NCBI GenBank assembly: GCA_947498455.1
Contig: CANMKK010000005.1
Span: forward strand, 1 to 64,000
Direction: 5' to 3'
Source: an uncultured Aquimarina sp.
Lineage (GTDB): Bacteria; Bacteroidota; Bacteroidia; Flavobacteriales; Flavobacteriaceae
DNA length: 64,000 nucleotides
Part shown: in pieces, positions 57,501 to 64,000 of the stretch
Layout: each line of letters opens with the position of its first letter
Position numbering within the stretch: the first letter of the stretch is position 1
Position numbers and translations under genes: made by a program
Notes under the pieces: generated by a model
What the model was told of the DNA's origin: nothing
The model's input: only the letters and a program-made list of their open reading frames with translations
Database searches by the model: none

Positions 57501-57881
57501 GCGTATTGCTTTATCAACTTCACTTTGGTCACTATATTCTATTTCGTACCATAAATGTAATCCATGCTTCCTGTGCTTTTCTTCAAATTTACCGCTATGG
57601 CGAAACACTCTTTTCATAGTGGTAACCTTGAGTTTTTTACTGCATTTGTCAATGTCTTCAATCCCTATTTTCACATAACCTTCTTTTTTAGAGAATGACA
57701 TTTCTCCACTTTTTTTGGAATTAGTCAAAGCTTTATCCAAAACTGTTTCTTGTGCATTAGAAAACTTTACAATTACAACGCTTTTACGTTGTCCTTTTTC
57801 ATTAAATTCTTGTTGAGCAATCAATGTTCCTAAGGAAAAAAAGAATAAAAGAAAAAACGAGAGTTTGTGTGAATTTTTCAT
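54576..57881 (-). CDS. T9SS-secreted subtilisin-like protease (array copy 4, two Ig repeats)
   Basis: 1101 residues, the shortest copy. Signal peptide (1-23, LIAQQ), propeptide with MKRVFRHSGKFEEKHRKHG (89-107), S8 domain with Asp224 in IMDESVQ, His278 (HGTHVAGI), Asn387 and Ser460 (GTSMAAPHVSG). Two FN3 domains, CBM5/12-like module (CSDFEPWDPSKIYPSTSF), only two Ig repeats, second CBM5/12-like module and T9SS tail (KKLIIK). The motif is DES instead of DTG. Its propeptide is nearly identical to that of copy 5, suggesting a recent duplication. Confidence 0.92.
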   Translation of the reverse strand: MKNSHKLSFFLLFFFSLGTLIAQQEFNEKGQRKSVVIVKFSNAQETVLDKALTNSKKSGEMSFSKKEGYVKIGIEDIDKCSKKLKVTTMKRVFRHSGKFEEKHRKHGLHLWYEIEYSDQSEVDKAIRLFKSANQIETAHARYKIEYADGYSNTSQTIKSSTNKLQSKNSTTSNFIQAPNDPEYSKQWHYNNTGQGNGTPGSDIKLEKAWEIEKGDDRVIVAIMDESVQVDHPDLKGNMWVNENEIPGNGIDDDNNGYIDDIHGYNFSQDTGTIIGKKHGTHVAGIVAAETNNGIGVAGIAGGTGNGDGVRIMSCSILSPRGGLEESYVYAADHGAVISQNSWALSSYPYSNQADITATKAGIDYFIANAGGPTEAMNGGLVVFAMGNNGFEYNDSYPDYYDAVFHVGATNHKDQKSSFSNFGTWGEIFAPGGAGRTTDPKESRIMSTIHKSDYGYLTGTSMAAPHVSGVAALIVSHHYGNITPYQLKALIQGGADSIDHLNPGYADKLGAGRINAFTSLSAKLENIPVHITMESRTETSIQIKWNSVASADSYELRYKVTGAADWITISNINTNFYQVQGLIKGNEYHFQVRSKNASETSLYSERKIFWSDINNPKIPEKVRVSERRRNEAKLNWDAITNTSGYEVTYKKSDEQEWISFTPKGTQRAHVRGLIEGSSYEIKVRAVYGDIISEYSPVITFITGASICSDFEPWDPSKIYPSTSFWDQGSLVAHNGYIYENSYWTQNEEPGEAGAWKELEACSDGGNLFPIVSITNPTDGQVIKQESLSAIILSANASDQDGTIEAIQFEVNENLLSSGNNVSWLPSDFGSYTIKVTVTDNEGDSATDQIQVTVQEISDNLTPMVSITNPADGQVIDQEVLTAITLSADASDPDGTIANIQFEVNGALLTQGNNIGWTPSAFGDYTIKVTVTDDKGAIATSQVAITIKETITDGDCNGIPSWDPTTIYPSEGGVLVSHNNSIYQNKWWTQNNEPDTGDLWGPWKFIEPCPSSSLQKNAYKENFIISPNPATEILNILIDQKNIDFIHVNLYNLSGQQLPLKANKVLNNSKYQKSYDVSKLPKGLYMVKIEIKNRIFSKKLIIK
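55036..55590 (-). repeat. Two Ig-domain repeats (copy 4)
   Basis: Two 93-residue units (VSITNPTDGQVIKQESL and VSITNPADGQVIDQEVL), diverged from the units of other copies. Boundaries approximate. Confidence 0.8.
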
Positions 57882-57939
57882 TAGATAATGGTTTTTACTA
57901 GATAGTCAGTTGTTAATTTTACAAGTTATCTAAAATGTA

Positions 57940-58013
57940 ATACCATTTCTGACTTGAACATACCCAATAAAACGACTTCTTTTTTAATGAGTAAGTTCAA
58001 ATCAGAACGGTAT
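57940..58013. mobile_element. Short palindromic element with ATACC/GGTAT ends
   Basis: ATACCATTTCTGACTTGAAC (continuing ATAC) pairs imperfectly with the inverted GTAAGTTCAAATCAGAACGG (continuing TAT); few mismatches over about 23 bp. At 74 bp it is too small to encode anything. It fills most of the spacer between protease copies 5 and 4, and shares its end bases with the elements at 24673, 31608 and 43247. Confidence 0.6.
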
Positions 58014-58027
58014 AATTATTTTTGGCT

Positions 58028-61000
58028 CTAGTTAATAATTAGTTTTTGTGTATGATACTTTTTGTTGTTCCCTATTTTCAGAAGATAAAAACCTCTGAGC
58101 AAATTGGATATATCATATGATAAATGTTGTACGCCTGTTTTTAGGTTTTTATGGTCCAACAGCATTTGTTGCTTTCCTGTGAGATCGTATAGTACTATGT
58201 TTACAGTATCTTTTGTTTCAATATTCAGGCTTATGTTCAGATAATTTACAGCAGGATTTGGCGAAATAGTCAAACTTTCTATACCTAGGTTCTTTTCTCC
58301 TGAAAATGATGAGGCACAAGGTTCAATTAATTTCCAAGGTCCCCATGGACCTCCTGTACCTGGCTCATTATTTTGTGTCCACCATTTGTTTTCATAGATG
58401 TTATCATTATGAGATACTTGTACCCCTCCTTCTGATGGATACATTATAGTAGGATCCCATGCAGGAATGCCATTACAGTCTACCCCTACACTGGTTTCTT
58501 TGATGGTAATGTTTACTTGATCCATATCTTCAGCTCCTTTATCATCTGTAGCCGTTACTGTTATGGTATAATCTCCAAAAGCAGTGGGTATCCAGTTGAT
58601 ATTATTTCCTTGAGTGAGTGCTGTTCCATTCACTTCGAATTGGATACTGGCAATAGTACCGTCAGAATCTGATGCATTTGCGGATAATGTTATTCCCGTT
58701 AGTATTTCCTGTTCAAAAACTTGTCCATCGGTTGGTTGAGAGACACTTACAACAGGAGGTTGATTGTCAACTACTTCCCTAACTGTAATATTGATCTGAT
58801 GTGTTGCTATAGCGCCTTTATCGTCTGTAGCCGTTACTGTAATGGTGTAATCCCCAAAAGCAGTAGGTATCCAGTTGATATTATTTCCTTGAGTTAGTGC
58901 CGTGCCATTCACTTCGAATTGGATACTGGCAATAGTACCGTCAGGATCTGATGCATTTGCGGATAAAGTTATTCCCGTTAGTATTTCCTGTTCAAAAACT
59001 TGTCCATCGGTTGGTTGAGAGATATTTACAATAGGTTTTTGATTATCAGCCACTTCTCTAACTGTAATATTGATCTGATGTGTTGCTATAGCGCCTTTAT
59101 CGTCTGTAGCCGTTGCTGTAATGGTGTAATCCCCAAAAGCAGTAGGTATCCAGCTGATATTATTTCCTTGAGTTAGTGCCGTGCCATTCACTTCGAATTG
59201 GATACTGGCAATAGTACCGTCAGGATCTGATGCATTTGCGGATAATGTTATTCCCGTTAGTATTTCCTGTTCAAAAACTTGTCCATCGGTTGGTTGAGAG
59301 ACACTTACAACAGGAGGTTGATTGTCAATTTTCTGTTGGACAGTAATATGTACCTGATCTGTAGCAGTAGCGCCCTTATCATCGGTAACCGTTACCTCGA
59401 TGGTGTAATCTCCAAAAGCAGTAGGTGTCCAACTGATATTATCTCCTTGGGTTAGTACAGTATCATTTACTTCAAATTGGATACTAGCAATTGTTCCATC
59501 GGTATCAGAGGCGTTAGCCGAAAGCGTTATCGCAGTAAGTACTTCTTGTTCGAATATTTGACCGTCATTAGGTTCTGTAATGTTTACAGTCGGAGAAACA
59601 TTGCCTCCTCCTTGTGTGCATTCTCCTGTTTTTGACCAAGCGCCACTTGTTGGAGGTGTTATACCTGACTCAGAATACCATTTTGCCGTATAAATCACCC
59701 CATCATATACTACAACTTCTCCTCCGTTATAAGCTCTGGTATGAACCCAAAATGGAGTATCATTACAGTTCATTGGTGTGGTTGTAAATTTGAATATAGA
59801 AGAATATTCAGAGGTTAAGGTTTCATTTTTACCTCTAATTCTAACCATATATTCGGTTGACCCCATTAAGTTACGAAGTTGTACAAATCGAGAATCGACT
59901 TCTCTAACTTCTGTTTGTAGCCATTCAGAAGCATTTGTAGGTTTGTATGCTATTTCATAAATACTGGCTCCAGGGGATCTGCTCCAGGTAATTTCGGCCC
60001 TTGATCCGGTAATCTTTGAAAAATTAATTGTTGAAGGAGGGGTTATAACATCTATGGTAGTGGAAAAAATAATCGAAGATGAATAATAAGAAGTCTCAGT
60101 ATTTTTTTTTGACCATACCTGTACTTCATAAATAGTTCCCTTTTCAATATTATCTAGGGTATATGTGTTCGTTGTAGAAAGTGGTGTTTCGTTCCATTGG
60201 GTACTTTCCAAAGCCTTATATCGAATACCGTATTGGGTAGCGCCGGGAACATTATTCCAACTTAATTCCGCACTAGTAAGTGTGATACTATTTGCCGAGA
60301 GATTTTCAGGTATCCCTAGTCCTTTGCTAGCCCGCAAAGATCGTAGAGCATTTAAACGACCGGCTCCTAATTTCCCTTCATAATCTGGATTCAAATGATC
60401 AATAGGGTCAACTCCTTGTAGTAATGCTTTTTTTACCTTTTCTGGGGTAATAGTACCATAATTGTGAGATACAATTAACGCAGCTACACCAGAAACATGT
60501 GGAGTTGCCATAGAGGTTCCCCAAGAAAAACCATAGCGATTATTATAAACGGTACTTAAGATGGTACTTTTATCTTTACCTACAGTAGATTCTCCTCCGG
60601 GAGCAGAAATATTGGTCCAGGCTCCATAGTTTGAAAAATTGGATTTTTTATCTTTATTATCAGTGGCGGCTACAGAAAGTACTTTTTCATAGGCACCCGG
60701 GAATATTCCTTCTGATGTTGTGGCGTTGTCGTTTCCTGCAGAAAAAAATAATATTCCACCATCCATTGCAGCATCAGGTCCTCCTGCTTCTGCAATAAAA
60801 TAATCAATGCCGGCTTTTACGACAGCCTCAAATCGACCGCCAGAGTTCCAACTGTTTTGAGAAATAACCGCTCCGTTATCGGCAGCATAGACATATGCTT
60901 CTTCAACCTTTTCATTGTAGTCTGCTCCTCCCCCATGTATTGCATTACTCATAATACGTACACCATCATTATTTCCGGTACCTCCGGCAATCCCTGCTAC

Positions 61001-61879
61001 TCCTATGCCATTATTTGTCTCTGCAGCAATGGTACCCGCTATATGAGTGCCATGATTATTACTTACTACAATAGTTCCGGTATCGGCTGCAAAATCATAT
61101 CCGTTGATATCATCTACATACCCGTTATTATCATCGTCAATCCCATTACCAGGAATTTCTCCAGAATTAACCCACATATTACCATCCAGATCCGGGTGAT
61201 TGGCATCGACTCCGTAATCCATAATCGAAACAATAACTCTAGAATCTCCGGTTTCAATATCCCATGCTTTTTCTAATTTAATATCACTACCTGCAATTCC
61301 ATCTTCTTGTCCCGTATTATTATAATGCCATTGTTCATTGTATCTGGGATCATTAGGAAAAGTATTAGAATCAAATGTTGAAGCATTTTTTGGTTTAGGT
61401 ACTACTGGCGTACAGTTTTCTTCTTCTAATTTACCGGAAAATTTAATTTTATGCTTGGCATGTGCTACTTGAATTTGTTTTGATTTTTGATATAACAATA
61501 AGACTTCATCTACCGAAGTTTTACTATCATACTCTATTTCATACCATAAGTGTAGTCCATGCTTTCTGTGTTTTTCTTCAAATTTACCACCGTGACGAAA
61601 TACTCTTTTCATAGTAGTAACTTTGAGCTTTTTACTGTACTTATCGATGTCTATGATCCCTGTTTTTACATAACCATCTTTTTTAGAAAATGACATTTCT
61701 CCATTTTTTTTGGAACTAGTCAAAGCCTTATCCAAAACTGTTTCTTGTGAGTTAGAAAATTTTACAATCACAACGCTTTTACGTTGTCCTTTTTCATTAA
61801 ATATTTGTTGAGCCTGTAATACTCCGAATGTAGAAACAAGCAAAACCATAAAAAGTAGGGTGGTTGTTTTTTTTATCAT
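58028..61879 (-). CDS. T9SS-secreted subtilisin-like protease (array copy 5, four Ig repeats, promoter-proximal)
   Basis: 1283 residues from ATG 61879 (MIKKTTTLLFMVLLVSTFG); the in-frame ATG at 61942 is rejected because it lies in the promoter motif. Propeptide with MKRVFRHGGKFEEKHRKHG; S8 triad Asp221 (IMDYGVD), His276 (HGTHIAGT), Asn383, Ser456 (GTSMATPHVSG). FN3 pair, CBM5/12-like module (WYSESGITPP), four Ig repeats, second CBM5/12-like module and T9SS tail (TISPNPAVNYLNISL ... KLIIN). It is the first gene of the array, divergent from the ECF sigma gene, and carries a candidate ECF promoter. Confidence 0.93.
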   Translation of the reverse strand: MIKKTTTLLFMVLLVSTFGVLQAQQIFNEKGQRKSVVIVKFSNSQETVLDKALTSSKKNGEMSFSKKDGYVKTGIIDIDKYSKKLKVTTMKRVFRHGGKFEEKHRKHGLHLWYEIEYDSKTSVDEVLLLYQKSKQIQVAHAKHKIKFSGKLEEENCTPVVPKPKNASTFDSNTFPNDPRYNEQWHYNNTGQEDGIAGSDIKLEKAWDIETGDSRVIVSIMDYGVDANHPDLDGNMWVNSGEIPGNGIDDDNNGYVDDINGYDFAADTGTIVVSNNHGTHIAGTIAAETNNGIGVAGIAGGTGNNDGVRIMSNAIHGGGADYNEKVEEAYVYAADNGAVISQNSWNSGGRFEAVVKAGIDYFIAEAGGPDAAMDGGILFFSAGNDNATTSEGIFPGAYEKVLSVAATDNKDKKSNFSNYGAWTNISAPGGESTVGKDKSTILSTVYNNRYGFSWGTSMATPHVSGVAALIVSHNYGTITPEKVKKALLQGVDPIDHLNPDYEGKLGAGRLNALRSLRASKGLGIPENLSANSITLTSAELSWNNVPGATQYGIRYKALESTQWNETPLSTTNTYTLDNIEKGTIYEVQVWSKKNTETSYYSSSIIFSTTIDVITPPSTINFSKITGSRAEITWSRSPGASIYEIAYKPTNASEWLQTEVREVDSRFVQLRNLMGSTEYMVRIRGKNETLTSEYSSIFKFTTTPMNCNDTPFWVHTRAYNGGEVVVYDGVIYTAKWYSESGITPPTSGAWSKTGECTQGGGNVSPTVNITEPNDGQIFEQEVLTAITLSANASDTDGTIASIQFEVNDTVLTQGDNISWTPTAFGDYTIEVTVTDDKGATATDQVHITVQQKIDNQPPVVSVSQPTDGQVFEQEILTGITLSANASDPDGTIASIQFEVNGTALTQGNNISWIPTAFGDYTITATATDDKGAIATHQINITVREVADNQKPIVNISQPTDGQVFEQEILTGITLSANASDPDGTIASIQFEVNGTALTQGNNINWIPTAFGDYTITVTATDDKGAIATHQINITVREVVDNQPPVVSVSQPTDGQVFEQEILTGITLSANASDSDGTIASIQFEVNGTALTQGNNINWIPTAFGDYTITVTATDDKGAEDMDQVNITIKETSVGVDCNGIPAWDPTIMYPSEGGVQVSHNDNIYENKWWTQNNEPGTGGPWGPWKLIEPCASSFSGEKNLGIESLTISPNPAVNYLNISLNIETKDTVNIVLYDLTGKQQMLLDHKNLKTGVQHLSYDISNLLRGFYLLKIGNNKKYHTQKLIIN
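58485..59600 (-). repeat. Four tandem Ig-domain repeats (copy 5)
   Basis: Four 93-codon units. The three C-terminal units (beginning VSVSQPTDGQVFEQEIL, VNISQPTDGQVFEQEIL, VSVSQPTDGQVFEQEIL) are nearly identical at DNA level, pointing to recent tandem amplification. Boundaries approximate. Confidence 0.87.
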
Positions 61880-61940
61880 TTTAATAATTTTTTCAGTTAA
61901 TAAGATGAGTTTTTCTGCGTTTTTTATGAACTTTATTACC

Positions 61941-61975
61941 AAGACAATATTTCATTAAGAAAGGGTGACAAAAAA
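61941..61975 (-). promoter_or_regulatory. Candidate ECF-sigma promoter of the protease array
   Basis: On the minus strand: TTTTTT-GTCACCC, 15 nt, TTGTCTT, ending 61 nt upstream of the ATG at 61879. The same bipartite sequence with the same 15-nt spacing precedes fecR (62909-62943). No TAnnTTTG box is found here. Assigning it to the neighbouring sigma factor is inference. Confidence 0.65.
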
Positions 61976-62162
61976 GATATAAAAACTTCATAAACAGTAC
62001 ATTATACGGATTAACCGTAATTTATTTGTATATAAACAACATCAAAAACAGACAAAAAATACAGGTTTTACCACATCAAGTACAATATGTAATCTGTAAA
62101 AAAGCATACGTTATTTGATTTATTTTAAATGGAAAAGCCTTAACAATTCAATAACTTTTATA

Positions 62163-62170
62163 TAGATTTG
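62163..62170 (+). promoter_or_regulatory. -7 promoter box of the ECF sigma gene
   Basis: TAGATTTG matches TAnnTTTG and lies 30 nt before the ATG at 62201. It overlaps the alternative TTG start at 62168, which argues against that longer start. The sigma gene would thus use the housekeeping sigma factor. Confidence 0.55.
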
Positions 62171-62200
62171 TCTTACACTCTACTAAGCCAAAAGCTATTA

Positions 62201-62758
62201 ATGAATATTATATTTACGGAAATACAAAAAAAAAATCAAAAAGTTTTTAAGAACTTTTTTAGTAAGAATTATGACGGCTTGGTAAGGTATGCAAATGGAT
62301 ATCTTTTTGATATAGCTGCTAGTGAGGATATTGTACAGGATGTTTTTATTTATATATGGGAAAATGCAGAAAACATTAACCTTACTTCGTCGCTTAATGG
62401 GTATCTTTCTGCTATGGTTAGAAATAAATGCTTGAATTTCTTAAAATCATTAAAAATTACAGATGATTGTAAAATATTAGAATTCAATTTTCAATTAGTC
62501 ACAGAATACGATTTTGATACAACCTCTGAAAGTGATAAGAAAATAATACACCACCAGGTTCTTAAAATTGTGGATACACTTCCCGAAAAAATGCAGGAAA
62601 TAGTCAAATTAAAATTTATAAGTAATTATAAATATGCAGAAATCGCAGAAGAATTAAACATTTCAATTAACACTGTAAAAACACAATTAAAAAGGGCCAA
62701 AGTGATTATTTCTAAAATGCTAATATCTGTGTTGATTTTACTGGATATCAACCATTAA
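62201..62758 (+). CDS. ECF-type RNA polymerase sigma factor (FecI-like)
   Basis: 185 residues from ATG 62201. Region 2 covers FFSKNYDGLVRYANGYLFDI through AASEDIVQDVFIYIWENAE. Region 4 is LPEKMQEIVKLKFISNYKYA followed by EIAEELNISINTVKTQLKRA, the usual helix-turn-helix for -35 recognition. Such sigma factors are held by a FecR anti-sigma factor and released by an outer-membrane signal. The fecR gene follows after 239 nt and the protease array lies divergently, so both are candidate targets. Confidence 0.93.
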   Translation: MNIIFTEIQKKNQKVFKNFFSKNYDGLVRYANGYLFDIAASEDIVQDVFIYIWENAENINLTSSLNGYLSAMVRNKCLNFLKSLKITDDCKILEFNFQLVTEYDFDTTSESDKKIIHHQVLKIVDTLPEKMQEIVKLKFISNYKYAEIAEELNISINTVKTQLKRAKVIISKMLISVLILLDINH

Positions 62759-62908
62759 ACAAAAAAAACTCTCCATTTACTGTAAATTTCTCCTACACAA
62801 ACACAAGTAGCATTTTATTAGGAATACGTTTTCGAACTTTAAACATTAACTAGCGAAAAACGCTTCGAAGTATTCATCCAATTGGAATAAAACAAAGAAA
62901 AAAAATCC

Positions 62909-62943
62909 TTTTTTGTCACCCTTTTTCAATAGTTATTTGTCTT
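62909..62943 (+). promoter_or_regulatory. Candidate ECF-sigma promoter of fecR
   Basis: TTTTTT-GTCACCC, 15-nt spacer, TTGTCTT, ending 54 nt before the GTG at 62998. It equals the motif upstream of the first protease gene in both boxes and spacing. Confidence 0.65.
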
Positions 62944-62997
62944 AAGTATTAAAAAGAAAAAATAAAACGCTAAAAAAAGATAAATAACTAAAACATT

Positions 62998-64000
62998 GTG
63001 GAATTTAAACAAATCATAAAAAAAATAAACGGGTTACTCTCCAAGGAGGAAGAACAGCTGTTTGACCATTGGTATAATGATTCTGCTGCGCATAGATTAT
63101 ATTTTAAACGAGTAAAAGAAAATTATTCGAAAATTCCTGAAAAAATAGATCTGGAAGATGGGTGGAAAAAAGTAGTTAAAAGAATTAATATTGCTCCTAA
63201 AAAAAATACTTATTGGAGATATGCAGTAGCTTCTATACTGCTTTTATTACTGTCGACCACTTTTTTCTATACATATAAAAGTTTTAACTTCTTAACTAAT
63301 GAAACATCAATTACAATAACACCTGGTAAGGATAAAGCCATCTTAACATTAGATAATGGTAACAACATCGTTTTAGAACAAGGTAAAAATTTTGAAATTA
63401 AAAATATGAGTAGTACTGGTAAAAAACTAGTGTATCAAACGACCAACACTACTCCTTCAGAAATCACTTATAATTATTTAACGATACCTAGAGGAGGGCA
63501 ATATTTTGTGGAACTAGAAGATGGCACGAAAGTTTGGTTAAACTCGGAATCTAAACTAAAATATCCCACATCTTTTATTAAAGGGAAAGGTCGACAAGTA
63601 GAATTAATATATGGAGAAGCCTATTTTGACATATCCCCAAGTTCTCATCACGATGGATCATTATTTACTGTGCATTCTTCTTTACAAGAAATAACGGTTA
63701 TGGGTACAGAGTTTAACATTAAGGCATATAAAGATGAAAATCAATCCTATACAACCCTTGTAGAAGGTAAAGTAATTGTTACTACTGCGTATGCTAAAGA
63801 AATATTACACCCGAATCAACAATCTATTGTAGAAGCTAATAATTCTATAATAGAAAAAAAAAATGTAGATACTTATAATGAAACCTCCTGGAAAGAAGGC
63901 GTATTTAGTTTTGAAAAAAAATCCTTAAAAGAGATTATGAAAGTACTATCTAGATGGTATGATATGGAAGTAACTTTTGCTAACAAAGAACTTGAAAATG
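62998..64000 (+). CDS. FecR-family anti-sigma factor (partial, runs off the window)
   Basis: An open frame from GTG 62998 to the window end (334 codons). The cytoplasmic N-terminus (1-75, LLSKEEEQLFDHWYNDSAAH) binds sigma in this family. One membrane segment follows (about 78-97, YAVASILLLLLSTTFFYTY). The periplasmic FecR domain shows LTIPRGGQYFVELEDGTKVW, LIYGEAYFDIS, FTVHSSLQEITVMGTEFNIK. A DUF4974-type region begins at SFEKKSLKEIMKVLSRWYD. Only a few dozen residues are probably missing. It is expected to control the adjacent sigma factor; the next gene outside may be a TonB receptor. Confidence 0.9.
   Translation, partial: MEFKQIIKKINGLLSKEEEQLFDHWYNDSAAHRLYFKRVKENYSKIPEKIDLEDGWKKVVKRINIAPKKNTYWRYAVASILLLLLSTTFFYTYKSFNFLTNETSITITPGKDKAILTLDNGNNIVLEQGKNFEIKNMSSTGKKLVYQTTNTTPSEITYNYLTIPRGGQYFVELEDGTKVWLNSESKLKYPTSFIKGKGRQVELIYGEAYFDISPSSHHDGSLFTVHSSLQEITVMGTEFNIKAYKDENQSYTTLVEGKVIVTTAYAKEILHPNQQSIVEANNSIIEKKNVDTYNETSWKEGVFSFEKKSLKEIMKVLSRWYDMEVTFANKELEN

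Noticed and set aside
61880..61942. Longer start (ATG 61942) for protease copy 5
   Set aside because: It would put 21 residues before the signal peptide and overlaps the TTGTCTT box of the shared promoter motif.
43644..61942. Protease array as part of a polysaccharide utilisation locus
   Set aside because: There is no SusC/SusD pair, glycoside hydrolase or sulfatase in the window; only the sigma/FecR pair hints at such control, and what follows fecR is not visible.
62168..62200. TTG start at 62168 for the ECF sigma factor
   Set aside because: It overlaps the TAGATTTG promoter box; the ATG at 62201 gives the usual sigma length.

Overview
The window is AT-rich chromosomal DNA from a member of the Bacteroidetes, most likely a marine Flavobacteriaceae close to Aquimarina (inference from gene content; no marker gene was compared). 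Supporting signs are TonB-dependent receptors with carboxypeptidase-like N-domains, type IX secretion (T9SS) C-terminal sorting domains, a FecI-like sigma / FecR pair, LytS/LytTR signalling with 2TM-domain proteins, and several promoters of the Bacteroidetes type (-7 box TAnnTTTG, short leaders, weak Shine-Dalgarno use).

Layout. 1-230: 21-bp tandem repeats. 0.2-6.2 kb: a TonB-dependent receptor, a TPR-like protein, then a LytS kinase fused to a 2TM domain, a 21-codon 2TM remnant, two free 2TM proteins and a LytTR regulator. 6.2-10.2 kb: acyltransferase, Nudix hydrolase, cyclophilin lipoprotein and a large surface lipoprotein. 10.5-17.5 kb: RDD gene divergent from a tightly packed SpoIIM / membrane protein / DUF4129 / DUF4350 / MoxR / DUF58 operon, part of which starts on TTG or GTG. 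17.6-30 kb: housekeeping and stress genes (oxyR, AIM24-like, DUF4442, PadR-PspC-DUF2807 envelope operon, trxB, TRIC-like channel, fabV). 30-38 kb: a PD40 protein, a probable iron-uptake group (CNGKC protein, TonB receptor, PepSY membrane protein), a transglutaminase-like protein and an OmpA protein. 38-42.9 kb: small accessory genes, a decayed 2'-5' RNA ligase-like pseudogene and tRNA-Pro(GGG).

43.6-61.9 kb is the outstanding region: five consecutive paralogous genes, all on the minus strand, each encoding a 1100-1300 residue secreted subtilisin-like (S8) protease with the order signal peptide, shared propeptide, S8 domain, two FN3 domains, CBM5/12-like chitin-binding module, two to four 93-residue Ig-like repeats, second CBM5/12-like module, T9SS sorting tail. 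The residues next to the catalytic Asp differ in every copy. Divergent from the array lie an ECF sigma factor and a FecR anti-sigma factor (cut by the window end). The first protease gene of the array and fecR share an upstream bipartite motif (TTTTTTGTCACCCTTT, then TTGTCTT after a 15-nt gap counted from GTCACCC) at nearly the same distance from the start codon. This suggests that the sigma/FecR switch controls the protease array.

Intergenic spacers hold palindromic, MITE-like elements with ATACC...GGTAT ends, including two copies of one element (about 24.7 and 43.3 kb) in opposite orientation.
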